A DNA stretch of 64,000 bases, taken from assembly GCF_946480185.1 (NCBI RefSeq), contig NZ_CAMLIG010000009.1, positions 1 to 64,000 of the forward strand, read 5' to 3'. The notes below the pieces were generated by a model. It was not told where the DNA came from, ran no database searches, and was given only the letters and a program-made list of their open reading frames with translations. Both the position numbers and the translations under genes were made by a program. Below are positions 27,613-38,100 of this stretch, in pieces; position 1 is the stretch's first letter, and the number at the start of each line of letters is the position of its first letter. Source of the stretch: an uncultured Pedobacter sp. (GTDB lineage Bacteria; Bacteroidota; Bacteroidia; Sphingobacteriales; Sphingobacteriaceae).

Positions 27613-28437
27613 TTACAAAAACAACCGCTCCGTAATTTCAGGAATAATTTTCTTCTTTTCTGCTTCGGCAAACATGGTCTCAATTGCCTTTTTACCTTCG
27701 GTGCCTAAATCAACAGAGTATTGGTTCACGTATAAGTCAATGTGTTTATACATTACCGCCTCGTCCATTTCTTGCGCATGAGATTTGATAAAACCTAAGG
27801 CTGATTTCGGGTTTGCAAAAGCGTATTCCACCGATTTTCTGATTAAGCGGTTTACCTTCTGTTTCACTTCCTCGGGCAAACTTCTTTTGATAACGATGCC
27901 ACCTAAAGGAATAGCGCACTTAGCTGTTTCTTCCCAATATTCGCCCAAATCCTTTACTTTTTGTAAGCCTTTATCCTGATAGGTAAATCTGTTTTCGTGG
28001 ATGATTAAGCCTAAATCAATTTCGCCGTTTAACAGTTTCTGTTCGATATCAGAAAAAACCATTTCCACTTTATTTTGCAGATGCGGATAGGCCAAACTCA
28101 ATAAAAAATTGGCTGTGGTGTATTTTCCAGGAATACCGACTTTTAAATTCGGGTTGCTTAAATCTTGTTCGCTTTTGCAGATCAACATTGGTCCAACGCC
28201 AAAGCCCAAAGCACTACCTGCATCCAACAAAACATAATTTTTTACAGCATAGGCATAAGCGTGGTAACTTAGTTTGGTAATGTCTAAATCATTATTAAAT
28301 GCTTTTTGATTCAGCGTTTCCACATCGTCAAAAACTACCTCAAAATCTAAACCTTCGGTATCTATTTTATGATGGATGAGCGCATCAAAAATAAAAGTAT
28401 CATTTGGGCAAGGCGAAAAGCCTAATGTTAGTTTCAT
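27613..28437 (-). CDS. mqnD: 1,4-dihydroxy-6-naphthoate synthase
   Basis: A product of 274 residues from MKLTLGFSPCPNDTFIFDAL, the usual MqnD N-terminus; the frame is open 45 bases upstream through a low-complexity string. MqnD converts cyclic dehypoxanthine futalosine to 1,4-dihydroxy-6-naphthoate in the futalosine route to menaquinone. It has a periplasmic-binding-protein-like fold, with GVGPMLICKSEQDL, KVGIPGKYTTANFLLSLA and LGLIIHENRFTYQDKG as substrate-binding segments. mqnB lies directly upstream on the same strand, 61 bases away, so two steps of the pathway are co-expressed. Confidence 0.95.
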   Translation of the reverse strand: MKLTLGFSPCPNDTFIFDALIHHKIDTEGLDFEVVFDDVETLNQKAFNNDLDITKLSYHAYAYAVKNYVLLDAGSALGFGVGPMLICKSEQDLSNPNLKVGIPGKYTTANFLLSLAYPHLQNKVEMVFSDIEQKLLNGEIDLGLIIHENRFTYQDKGLQKVKDLGEYWEETAKCAIPLGGIVIKRSLPEEVKQKVNRLIRKSVEYAFANPKSALGFIKSHAQEMDEAVMYKHIDLYVNQYSVDLGTEGKKAIETMFAEAEKKKIIPEITERLFL

Positions 28438-28498
28438 GCTTTGTTTAGTTAAAAGTTGAAAGTCAAAAGTAGAAAGATTCACATTATTGAGTCCAGTA

Positions 28499-29140
28499 CT
28501 AAAATTCCTTAATCCCGTTAATCAGCCATTCGTTCAAATTCTTAACGGCCAAAGGTAAATTCCAGTTTTCACGATTGCGCTTTTCTACATAATTTGATAT
28601 AGAACGAACTTGTAAAGCTTCGGTTTCGGCTTCTTCACAAGCGTAAAAAAACGCGGCACCTTCCATAGATTCAATAGTTGGGTTTACGCGTTCGCGGATA
28701 TCCGCAATGCTTTCTTCGTCTCCGTGGACGGTGTTTACAGTAATTGCGGTTACTTTTCTAAAACCTTCGCGGATGAGTATTTTGTCAGATGCGGTAAACT
28801 CCACATCACCCAGTTCCATTTGGTCTAGCGAGATAAATTCTTCGTCATCTTCTGCGCCCAATTCTGAAAGAATATCTTCTCTAACTTCCACCAACTGCCC
28901 CATTTTTATGTTACGATAAAAACTACCGGCAATACCTACGTTTAACGCCAAATCATATTTTTCTTGCGCAAAGGCTTTTCCTAAGGCATAAGCGGTTGCT
29001 ACCATTCCAACGCCAGTAATCAGAATTTTAACTTGGTTTTTACCGATGTTTAAAAACTCATCTGCATTAAATTTTGGAGCATGATGTTTGATAAAAGGCT
29101 CAATTTCTTGATAGGTGGCCGCAACTAATAATATTTTCAT
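28499..29140 (-). CDS. mqnB: Futalosine hydrolase
   Basis: A product of 213 residues of the nucleoside phosphorylase/MTAN fold. It removes hypoxanthine from futalosine to give dehypoxanthine futalosine. Features are the MKILLVAATYQEIEPF start, the GVGMVATAYALGKA and LALNVGIAGSF segments, and the ESMEGAAFFYACEE active-site region near the end. Its pairing with mqnD supports the specific assignment over a general MTA/SAH nucleosidase. The remaining genes of the pathway (mqnA, mqnC, mqnE) are not in the window. Confidence 0.93.
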   Translation of the reverse strand: MKILLVAATYQEIEPFIKHHAPKFNADEFLNIGKNQVKILITGVGMVATAYALGKAFAQEKYDLALNVGIAGSFYRNIKMGQLVEVREDILSELGAEDDEEFISLDQMELGDVEFTASDKILIREGFRKVTAITVNTVHGDEESIADIRERVNPTIESMEGAAFFYACEEAETEALQVRSISNYVEKRNRENWNLPLAVKNLNEWLINGIKEF

Positions 29141-29443
29141 TTTCTTTTATTTAACCAATGAGGCAACAGAGTTTTTTGTATCATGGTGTTAGATTTTTAC
29201 GTTTAAAACTGAATTAGACCCTTCATTTTTGCGTTAAGGATGGAAACGGATACCTGCCTTGTGGATAAGGCCTTGCGCAGTATGAGTGGACAGCCTGTTT
29301 AAACGCCCAGATACAAATCTATCAAACATCCTCAATGCTTATCAATTAAGTAATCAACACTATTTCCCAAAAATACATAAATCCGTTCAATAGCGGGTTT
29401 TCGTTGTAAATCCTTTGCGTATATTTGCGATTATTTTTTAAAA
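29141..29443. repeat. Intergenic region with dispersed-repeat-like segment
   Basis: About 29203-29320 is clearly different in composition: GAATTAGACCC, TTGCGTTAAGGATGGAAACG and CAGCCTGTTTAAACGCCC. The words GAATTAGACC also occur at 3901-3910, in the 3.8-kb repeat segment. I read this as a partial dispersed Bacteroidota repeat with some internal pairing (CCTTGTGGATAAGG). The end of the region holds the promoter of the PTPS/QueD gene. Confidence 0.45.
29420..29427 (+). promoter_or_regulatory. Probable -7 promoter element (TATATTTG) of the pterin operon
   Basis: An exact TAnnTTTG match 16 bases before the ATG, with a GTTTTCG sequence about 18 bases upstream as a weak -33 element. Confidence 0.5.
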
Positions 29444-29857
29444 ATGATTTATATCACAAGAAAAGAGCATTTTAATGCTGCGCACAAACTATACCGTGAG
29501 GATTGGAGCAAGGAAAAAAATGAGGAGGTTTTTGGAAGATGTGCGAACACCAATTGGCATGGCCACAACTACGATTTATTTGTTACCATAAAAGGAGAAG
29601 TAAACCCCGAAACTGGCTTTGTAATAGATTTAAAAGAGCTTAAAGATATTATTTTGGCTAACGTGGTGGACAAGCTAGACCATAAAAACCTGAATTTAGA
29701 TGTTGATTTTATGAAAGGTAAAATGGCATCAACAGAGGTTTTGGCAATGGAAATTTGGAAGCAGCTGGCTACCGAAATTACAAAACGGGGCGCCACTTTA
29801 CACTGCATTAAACTTTATGAAACTGCCAATAATTACGTAGAATATTTTGGAGAATAA
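29444..29857 (+). CDS. queD: 6-pyruvoyl-tetrahydropterin / 6-carboxytetrahydropterin synthase family
   Basis: A product of 137 residues. The zinc histidines are in HFNAAH and WHGHNY; the catalytic cysteine is in GRCANTNWHGHNY, with five residues between Cys and HGH. Eukaryotic-type PTPS has this five-residue spacing, while typical QueD has three (CxxxHGH). The enzyme may therefore act mainly on dihydroneopterin triphosphate to make 6-pyruvoyl-tetrahydropterin, or still serve queuosine synthesis. folE, which supplies the substrate for either, follows after three bases. Gene symbol is by family only. Confidence 0.85.
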   Translation: MIYITRKEHFNAAHKLYREDWSKEKNEEVFGRCANTNWHGHNYDLFVTIKGEVNPETGFVIDLKELKDIILANVVDKLDHKNLNLDVDFMKGKMASTEVLAMEIWKQLATEITKRGATLHCIKLYETANNYVEYFGE

Positions 29858-29860
29858 ATA

Positions 29861-30466
29861 ATGAGCGAAAACGGTTATCAGAAAACTGAAAGCTATAATG
29901 ACGGGGTAATAGACAATATTGCCAGCCATTATAAAGAAATATTAGGTGCTATTGGCGAGAACCCCAACCGGGAAGGGATTTTAAAAACTCCGGAAAGAGC
30001 GGCAAAAGCCCTACAATATTTAACCCACGGTTATGATTTAAATGCTGCCGATATTTTAAAATCGGCTATGTTTAAAGAAGATTATAGCCAAATGGTAATT
30101 GTAAAGGACATTGAAGTTTACTCTTTGTGCGAACACCATTTGTTGCCGTTTTTTGGCAAAGCGCATATTGCTTACATCCCTAACGGACATATTGTTGGTT
30201 TAAGCAAAATTCCTCGCGTAGTTGATGTTTTTGCCCGAAGATTACAGGTGCAAGAACGTTTAACCAACGAAATTAGAGACTGCATACAAGATACTTTAAA
30301 CCCTGCCGGAGTTGCCGTGGTAATTGAATGTAAACACATGTGCATGAGCATGCGTGGCATACAAAAACAAAACTCGGTGACTACAACTTCTGCCTTTACC
30401 GGCGAATTTGAAAATGACAAAACCCGCTCTGAATTTTTAAGACTAATTACTGCTGATCTTATATAA
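29861..30466 (+). CDS. folE: GTP cyclohydrolase I (FolE type)
   Basis: A product of 201 residues. It makes 7,8-dihydroneopterin triphosphate from GTP. Zinc ligands are in [20 protein letters not shown] (Cys and His) and [11 protein letters not shown] (second Cys). [20 protein letters not shown] is the conserved substrate-binding helix, and the N-terminal [16 protein letters not shown] is normal. It starts three bases after the PTPS/QueD gene, so they are one operon. A FolE2-type alternative is ruled out by the CEHH and CKHMCM motifs. Confidence 0.97.
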   Translation: MSENGYQKTESYNDGVIDNIASHYKEILGAIGENPNREGILKTPERAAKALQYLTHGYDLNAADILKSAMFKEDYSQMVIVKDIEVYSLCEHHLLPFFGKAHIAYIPNGHIVGLSKIPRVVDVFARRLQVQERLTNEIRDCIQDTLNPAGVAVVIECKHMCMSMRGIQKQNSVTTTSAFTGEFENDKTRSEFLRLITADLI

Positions 30467-30497
30467 TCGGCTCACCATAAACATAAATTAAAACAGC

Positions 30498-31382
30498 ATG
30501 AAAGCATACGTATTTCCAGGACAAGGCGCACAGTTTGTGGGCATGGGTAAAGATTTGTACGACAACTCTGACTTAGCCAAAGAGCTTTTTGAAAAAGCCA
30601 ACGATATTTTGGGTTTCAGGATTACCGATATGATGTTTAACGGCACTGATGAGGATTTAAAGCAAACTAAAGTTACGCAACCAGCCATATTTTTACATTC
30701 GGTTATTTTAGCTAAAGTTTTAGGTAGCGATTTTAAACCAAACATGGTTGCCGGACATTCTTTGGGCGAATTTTCTGCCTTAACCGCTACCGGCGCACTT
30801 TCTTTTGAAGATGGCTTAACCCTGGTTGCAAAAAGGGCAAACGCCATGCAAAAAGCCTGCGAAATTCAGCCTTCAACAATGGCTGCAGTTTTAGGTCTGG
30901 ATGATTTTACCGTTGAAGATATTTGCCAACGCGTAAGTGATATTGTTGTGCCTGCAAATTACAACTGCCCGGGGCAACTGGTAATTTCTGGAAGCATTGC
31001 AGGTGTAGATAAAGCTTGCGAACTATTATTGGCGGCCGGCGCAAAAAGAGCGTTGAAATTAAACGTTGGGGGCGCTTTCCACTCGCCTTTAATGGAAGCC
31101 GCAAAAATGGAATTGGAAGCTGCCATTGTAGCAACAGAAATTAAAGAACCCATTTGCCCAGTTTACCAAAATATTGATGCCAAGCCATATATTGATGTAG
31201 CAAGCATTAAACACAATTTAATTGAACAGCTAACCGGTTCTGTAAAATGGACACAAACCATGCAACGCATGTTGGAAGATGGCGCAACATCTTTTACAGA
31301 AGTAGGCCCCGGAAGTGTTTTACAGGGTTTGGTTAAAAAAGTAAATAGAGCTATCCCTACAGAAAGCGCCTCCGTTCACTAA
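30498..31382 (+). CDS. fabD: Malonyl CoA-acyl carrier protein transacylase
   Basis: A product of 294 residues. It moves malonyl from CoA to acyl carrier protein at the start of fatty acid synthesis. FPGQGAQFVGMGKDLY opens the protein; the nucleophile is Ser88 in GHSLGEFSAL. VVPANYNCPGQLVISG, VGGAFHSPLM (catalytic His) and the EVGPGSVLQGLVKK end are typical. It lies 32 bases after folE and may be in the same transcript; a good terminator follows. Confidence 0.97.
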   Translation: MKAYVFPGQGAQFVGMGKDLYDNSDLAKELFEKANDILGFRITDMMFNGTDEDLKQTKVTQPAIFLHSVILAKVLGSDFKPNMVAGHSLGEFSALTATGALSFEDGLTLVAKRANAMQKACEIQPSTMAAVLGLDDFTVEDICQRVSDIVVPANYNCPGQLVISGSIAGVDKACELLLAAGAKRALKLNVGGAFHSPLMEAAKMELEAAIVATEIKEPICPVYQNIDAKPYIDVASIKHNLIEQLTGSVKWTQTMQRMLEDGATSFTEVGPGSVLQGLVKKVNRAIPTESASVH

Positions 31383-31392
31383 TTTTCAGACA

Positions 31393-31424
31393 AAAGGCAG
31401 AGACCCGTTTTTCTGCCTTTTTTT
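31393..31424 (+). terminator. Rho-independent terminator after fabD
   Basis: AAAGGCAGA and TCTGCCTTT form a 9-bp stem around a 10-nt loop followed by a T-run. It starts 11 bases after the fabD stop codon. Confidence 0.85.
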
Positions 31425-31494
31425 GGCTTGGTTTTAGGATACCGTTTACATCGCTATATTTATAGCTATTTTAAATCCCAGAAACTGGTAATTA

Positions 31495-34400
31495 TTGAAA
31501 ACTTCCACCAAAATACGTTGGCTTTTATTTTTAGTAACTATTGGGTTATTTGCAACATCTTTAACTGCAAGATGGGCATCAACTCAATTGGTAAAAATCT
31601 ATGATATTGCCGATGATATTAGCGAACACCTTAGCAAAAAGGAAAACGAAGTTTATAGCTTTTTTAATGACAAGGAAAACCTCAGTGACTTAAGAAGTTT
31701 ACCTACCAATCCAAAAGTTGCCACAAAGATTCTACAGTATTTTACTGATAGAGATATCTTTTTTCAGATTTACAGAAATAACCAATTAATTTTTTGGTCT
31801 GATGCCATTATTGCAACCAACAACGTCAACAATTTTAAAGAAGGAACCAGCTTTGCACAGTATAATAATGGCAGTTTTGAGGTAATAAAAAGAACAGATA
31901 AAAATTTTGTTGCCTTATTTTTTGTTCCAATTAAGTCTCGTTCACCTTTTAAAGGCGCTTATTTAAGCAACGATGCCTCTAAAGATTTCATCATTGAAAA
32001 TCAAAATATTGAGATTGCAAAAATATCTGATGCAGATGTTATCGACATTAAAAGCCGGACTGGAAAATACCTGTTCTCCATAAAAAAAACAAATGAAAAA
32101 ACCCAAGTCCCTTATAGCAACATCGAAATTTTTATGTGGTGTTTTGGACTTTTCACACTGCTATTGCTCTTAAACAGTATTTGTAAATATTACGCAGATG
32201 AAGGTTATCCAGTTTCCGCGTTAACAGCACTAGCTTTTTCTTTATTTCTGTTACGCTACTTAGGCTTAAAATATCATTTTCCTGAAGCTTTGTACAGTTT
32301 GCAATTGTTTGATCCGTCATTATTTGCCTCAAACTTTTATTTCCCGTCTTTTGCAGACTTTATGCTAAATACAATTAGCTTTTTATGGATTACGGTTTTT
32401 GCATTTTCGTACAAAAAAAGACTCTTTAGTCCTATAAAAAACAAGTTTGTAGGCTACAGCGCAATCATTTACAGTGTGCTGTTTATCATATTGCTTTCTT
32501 ACCTTTATTCAGATATTTTCTTTGGGTTAATTTTCAACTCAAATATCAATTTTAAGGTTTCAAATTTAGTTAACCTTAACTTCATCAGCTCTTTAGGTAT
32601 TTTAATGATTATGTTGGCGTTGCTAAGCTATTACCTAATTATCGATATCTTAGTTAACCTTAGCACCTATATAGACATCAGCTTAAAAAGCAAAAAAACC
32701 GCACTGCTATTAATTGCTTTGGCGTTTATAATTATTTCAATTTTCTTTCACCAAATCTCGGTCTTTTACATTCTTATATTTTCAATTATATTAATTGCAA
32801 TTAAGATGAATTACCAGCCCAGTGATAAGGGTATTTTCCCATCAATACTATTAATATCTTTTGTTTTTGCCACTGTTGTATCGTTAAAACTGAATGCGTT
32901 TGAAAACTTTAAACAACAAGAAATAAAGAAAACACTTTTATTAAAACTCTCAGCTACGGAAGATCCGAATGCGATTGTGGCCTTTAATGAGATTGAGAAA
33001 GACATTGTTAACGATAATTACATCGCACAGCTTTTAAAAACGAAATCCCCAAACAACATCAGACTTAACTCCAGAGTGAGCAACAATTATTTGACGGGCT
33101 ACCTAACCAAGTTTGATTATAAAGCTTATCTTTTCAACAATTCAGATTCTTTAATGAGTTTTGGGAAAGACATTAAAATTGACAAGTTTAAAAAACAAGT
33201 TGAAACCTCTTCATTAAAAATAAGTAACTACTTTTATAAGCTCAATAATACCTTTGGCTATCAAAGTTATTTTGCCATCATTCCGGTTAAGGAGGATAGT
33301 GTAAATGTTGGCACACTGGTATTAGAACTTACCTCAAAACAGATTACTTTAACCGGCGCTTTTCCGCAACTTTTGCAGAATGGAAATGTGAACCAAAACT
33401 CTGAACTTGCCAATTACTCTTATGCTTTTTACGAGAACAAGAAGCTAGTTAACCAATACGGCTTTTTTGTGTATGATTTGGTAAACAATTTTTTTGTGAA
33501 CAAAATAAAAGAGTTTGTAATGCTCAACAAAAATGGATTTGAGCACCTGATTTACAAACCCACAGCCAATACTGTAATTATTGTAACCAGCGATGCAAAC
33601 ACTTATTGGAGAGAGCTGGCCTCGCTCTCGTTTTTCTTTATCATATTCCTGTTATTCACGCTCATCGTCACATCCTACAAATGGATTATTAACGGATTCG
33701 GAAAGTACAGTTTCGATTTTAGACGTTTTAAACAACAAATATTAGCCTCAAATAACCGCTTGCTTTATAAAACCCGTATTCAAATTGCTCTGGTTTTAGC
33801 GGTTGTAAGCTCTTCTTTAATTATCGGAATTATTACTTTTTCCTACATTTCTATACAGTACAAAGAGCAGCAACAAGATTTTATAAAAAGTAAAATCCGC
33901 ACTATTGCAGATTCTTTTGAAGGAAGTTTATTTGATGAATCTAGGTTTTTTAGCGAAAAGTCTGGAAATGTAACTTTTGATGAATTTTCAAAACTTTATA
34001 ATTCTGATTTAAACTTATTTGATGTAAACGGAAGGCTAATCTATTCCACACAATATAAAATTTACGCAATAGGCTTAATTGCGGATAGGATGAATGCAGA
34101 TGCTTACTTGAACCTGAAAATTAAAAAGCGGTCAGAGTTTATACAAGATGAATATATTAATCATTTGCAGTTTACATCGGCATATATGCCACTAAAAAAC
34201 AAAAATAACAATGTAATTGCTTATTTAGAACTGCCATATTTTGCTAACCAGGAAGATTATAACCAAAAAATAGGAACCTTTTTAAACTTGCTGATTAATA
34301 TTTATGTACTGGTTTTTGTGGTAATTGGATTCTTTGCTTTTGTGGTGGCCAATCAAATTACCGGGCCTTTAAGTTTAATTCAGGAAAGTTTTTCAAAAAC

Positions 34401-35199
34401 CAGAATCGGTACAAAAAACAACCCTATTAAGTGGAAACGAAATGACGAGATTGGCAGTTTGATTATGGAGTACAACGCCATGGTTGAAGCTTTGGAAGAA
34501 AATGCAAACAAACTGGCGCAATCTGAGCGGGAAACAGCGTGGCGAGAAATGGCCAAACAGGTAGCGCATGAAATCAAAAATCCGCTTACGCCACTGAGAT
34601 TAGGAATTCAAATGCTAGATAGATCTTGGCGTGAAAAAGATGAGCGATTTGACGATAAATTTCAAAAATTCAGCAAATCATTTTTAGAACAGATTGATAG
34701 TTTAAGCCGTATTGCATCCGAGTTTTCAAATTTTGCTAAAATGCCCGAACTAAAGTTAGAAAGGGTAAACTTACTAGAAACCATAATCAAGGCAAGTGAG
34801 GTTTTTAGTCAAATGGAACATATACAGATTAACTGTGATGAAAAAGCTTTGAAAAATTGTTTTGTACGGGCAGACAAAGATCAGCTTTTGCGCTCTTTTA
34901 ACAACCTGTTAAAAAACGCCATTGAGGCAATCCCAGATGGCAAAGAAGGAATAATTGATATTGCCGGGGTACACGCAAATAATAAAGTGGAAATTAAAAT
35001 CTCAGACAATGGGGCCGGCATTCCGCTCAACTCCAGAAACAGCATTTTTGTCCCAAATTTTACTACAAAAAGCTCGGGAACAGGCTTAGGTTTAGCCTTT
35101 GTTAAACAAGCCATTCAAAATGTAAACGGAAATATTTATTTTACCACCGAAATTGATGTAGGAACCACCTTCTACATTACATTACCGCTGGTGAGTTAA
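31495..35199 (+). CDS. Very large NtrY-like membrane sensor histidine kinase
   Basis: A product of 1234 residues starting at a TTG codon. One membrane segment is near residue 10; about 210-445 is a cluster of seven or more membrane helices. A large extracytoplasmic region follows (about 455-705), then helices near 710, 765 and 935. A HAMP-like linker (about 955-1010) leads to HisKA, with phospho-acceptor His1025 in KQVAHEIKNPLTPLRLGIQM. The C-terminal HATPase (LLRSFNNLLKNAIEAIPDG, then ISDNGAGIP and GTGLGLAFV) is complete. The HEIKNPLTPL wording is NtrY/PilS-like. No response regulator lies nearby. Its stop codon overlaps the start of the next gene (TAATGA), so they are coupled. Confidence 0.9.
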   Translation: MKTSTKIRWLLFLVTIGLFATSLTARWASTQLVKIYDIADDISEHLSKKENEVYSFFNDKENLSDLRSLPTNPKVATKILQYFTDRDIFFQIYRNNQLIFWSDAIIATNNVNNFKEGTSFAQYNNGSFEVIKRTDKNFVALFFVPIKSRSPFKGAYLSNDASKDFIIENQNIEIAKISDADVIDIKSRTGKYLFSIKKTNEKTQVPYSNIEIFMWCFGLFTLLLLLNSICKYYADEGYPVSALTALAFSLFLLRYLGLKYHFPEALYSLQLFDPSLFASNFYFPSFADFMLNTISFLWITVFAFSYKKRLFSPIKNKFVGYSAIIYSVLFIILLSYLYSDIFFGLIFNSNINFKVSNLVNLNFISSLGILMIMLALLSYYLIIDILVNLSTYIDISLKSKKTALLLIALAFIIISIFFHQISVFYILIFSIILIAIKMNYQPSDKGIFPSILLISFVFATVVSLKLNAFENFKQQEIKKTLLLKLSATEDPNAIVAFNEIEKDIVNDNYIAQLLKTKSPNNIRLNSRVSNNYLTGYLTKFDYKAYLFNNSDSLMSFGKDIKIDKFKKQVETSSLKISNYFYKLNNTFGYQSYFAIIPVKEDSVNVGTLVLELTSKQITLTGAFPQLLQNGNVNQNSELANYSYAFYENKKLVNQYGFFVYDLVNNFFVNKIKEFVMLNKNGFEHLIYKPTANTVIIVTSDANTYWRELASLSFFFIIFLLFTLIVTSYKWIINGFGKYSFDFRRFKQQILASNNRLLYKTRIQIALVLAVVSSSLIIGIITFSYISIQYKEQQQDFIKSKIRTIADSFEGSLFDESRFFSEKSGNVTFDEFSKLYNSDLNLFDVNGRLIYSTQYKIYAIGLIADRMNADAYLNLKIKKRSEFIQDEYINHLQFTSAYMPLKNKNNNVIAYLELPYFANQEDYNQKIGTFLNLLINIYVLVFVVIGFFAFVVANQITGPLSLIQESFSKTRIGTKNNPIKWKRNDEIGSLIMEYNAMVEALEENANKLAQSERETAWREMAKQVAHEIKNPLTPLRLGIQMLDRSWREKDERFDDKFQKFSKSFLEQIDSLSRIASEFSNFAKMPELKLERVNLLETIIKASEVFSQMEHIQINCDEKALKNCFVRADKDQLLRSFNNLLKNAIEAIPDGKEGIIDIAGVHANNKVEIKISDNGAGIPLNSRNSIFVPNFTTKSSGTGLGLAFVKQAIQNVNGNIYFTTEIDVGTTFYITLPLVS

Positions 35200-38100
35200 T
35201 GATAAATAAATGGATAATCGGTTTTCTGCTTTTCCTTGCATCGCAAGCCGCTTATGCACAAATTAGCCCAAATCTAACTTTAAAAAAAGTTGTGGTAAAA
35301 GATTCCGTTATCCTGGACAGCCTCAGTATTTTGCCCAACAGTTTTAAAGTACTTACTGGTACTTTGAATGTTAATCCAAGCCAATACAAAATCAATTATG
35401 CTTCGGCAGTGTTGGTTTGGCTAAAACGCCCAAACGTAGATTCTGTTTTGGTAAGCTACAAAACCTTACCGCTTTTACTCGCGAAAAAAACTTTTTACAA
35501 GGACCCTAAACTCATTGAAGAGCAAGTCATCAACAACCAGCCTTACATTTATCAGGTTAAAAAAGAAGAAAACGCCATTTTCAATTTCGAGGGATTTAAT
35601 AAAAGCGGAAGCATTTCCAGAGGGATTGGTTTTGGCAATAATCAGGATTTGGCGGTTAACTCCAACTTAGTTTTGCAATTATCAGGTAAACTGAACAATG
35701 ATATTGAGATTTTAGCGGCCATATCTGATGACAACATCCCGATACAACCCGAAGGAAACACCCAGCAGATCAACGATTTTGATAAAGTTTTTATCCAACT
35801 GAAAAGAAAAGATGCCACGCTTATTGCGGGAGATTACGAACTCCGCAAACCCGACAGCTATTTTGCCAATTATTTTAAAAGAACACAGGGAATTACCGCC
35901 AGCAATATTTTTAAGGACAAAAACAACTATGCTTACGAGACCGGTTTTGCAGCTGCGGTTGCTAAAGGCCGCTCGGCCCGAAACAGTTTTGATGGTATTG
36001 AGGGAAACCAAGGGCCGTACCGTTTGCAAGGAAACAACGGCGAGCAGTTTGTGATTGTTTTATCAGGTACGGAAAGGGTTTTTATTGATGGCGTTTTAAT
36101 GTTACGAGGACAGGACAACGACTATGTGGTGGATTATAACACTGCCGAACTTACTTTTACCACAAAACGCCTAATCACCAGAAACTCCAGAATTGTGGTA
36201 GAGTTTGAATATTCTGATAAAGCTTATGCCCGCAGTTTGTATCAATTTAACCAAGGTTTTAAATCAAAAAAACTAAAACTCAATTTCAATTATTATAGCG
36301 AGCAGGACAATCCATCGAAACCTATTTTACAAAATTTAAACGATGCCCAAAAAACTTTTTTAGAAAGCATAGGAAACAACATTAGCCAAGCCGTTTATCC
36401 AAATGTGGATAGCGTGGCTTTTAATGAAAACGAGATTCTATATAAAAAAACAGATACTTTGGGTAGTTCCGGTGTTTATGTTTACAGTACCAATCCCTCA
36501 CAGGCAAAATATAGGGTTGGTTTTTCTTATGTTGGCACCAATGCCGGCAATTATCAGATAGATGTTAATTCAGTAGCGAATGGTAGAGTTTATGTTTTTG
36601 TAGCGCCACAAAACGGTGTTCTGCAAGGAGACTATTCGCCAGTAACCTTATTGGCCACACCCAAAAAACAACAATTAATTACGCTAAATACGGATTACAC
36701 ACTTGCCAAAAGAACACAGGTTTTTACAGAAATTGGCTTTAGTGATAACGATGTAAACCTATTCTCCAACTTGCAGAACAACCAAAATAAAGGTTTAGCA
36801 TACAAAATAATCGCTAAAGATACACGGGTGCTTAATGGTAATGACACTACTGGTTTACGTTTGAATTCCAGCCTTAGCTATGAATATGTAAACCAGCAGT
36901 TTAAACCTTTGGAGCGCTACCGCTCAGTAGAATTTGACCGAGATTTTAATTTGGGCAGTTCCACGCTTTTACCTGCTGATGAAAATTGGACTACCTTAAA
37001 TTTACAGCTCCTAAAATCCAGTCAAAGAAACATTGCTTACGGTATTTCCAACTTTAACCACGGAACTTATTACAACGGACTGCAACAAAGTTTAAATGGC
37101 ATTTACCGTTACAAAACCTATTTGGCAAGGTATGCGGGCAGTTTACTAAATACAAAAACAAACATTAGTGATGGCCAATTTTACCGACAAAATTTTAGCT
37201 TAGCCAAAACGTTCAAACATATTGAAGCCGGCTTTAATTATAACGAGGAAAACAACCGTACGGTTAATCCAGTAACTGATACTTTAAACCTACAATCGTT
37301 TAGCTTTAGGGCTTATGAGTATTTTGTTAAATCATCAGACAGTACCAAAAGAGAATTTTTGTTGCGCTATAACCAAAGGTTGGATGAGCTACCGAACGGA
37401 AAAAAACTGCGGGCTTTTTCAAAAGCAAATACCTTTACCGGAAAATTGGTGCTGAACAAAAATGCAAACTCAAATTTGGCTTTAAATGCAACATACCGCT
37501 CTATCAAGTATCTGAATGCCGATACCATCAACAAAAACGAAGAAACTTTATTGGCTAGGCTTGATTATAATTTTACAGGCTTAAAAGGTTTTGTAAACCT
37601 GCAATCTTTTTATGAATTAGGAACAGGGCAAGAGCCAAAACGGGAGTTTGTTTATTTAGAGGTTACCGCATCACAGGGAATTTACGCCTGGAATGATTAC
37701 AATAACAACGGTATTAAAGAGCTGAATGAGTTTGAGGTTTCTAAATACCCAGACCAAGCTAAATACATTAAAGTTTTTAGGCCGAACAATGAGTTTGTAA
37801 AATCAAACTTTACCAATATTAACCAAACTTTAAGTTTAAATCCGGCAAAACTTTTAAGCAATAATAAATCGGCATTTGCACATTTTTTAGCAAAGTTTTC
37901 TAACCTTACTTCCTTACGGATCAACAAAAAACTGTTAAGTGGGAACGGAATTTTGTTTAACCCTTACCAAACCAGTATAAATGAAAGCAACCTAATTTCT
38001 CAAAGTTCCTTTTTGCGAAATACGCTATTTTACAACCGTACAAATCCTGTTTTTGGTATTGACTTAAGCGTTCAAAAATTAGGAAGCAAACTTTTATTAA

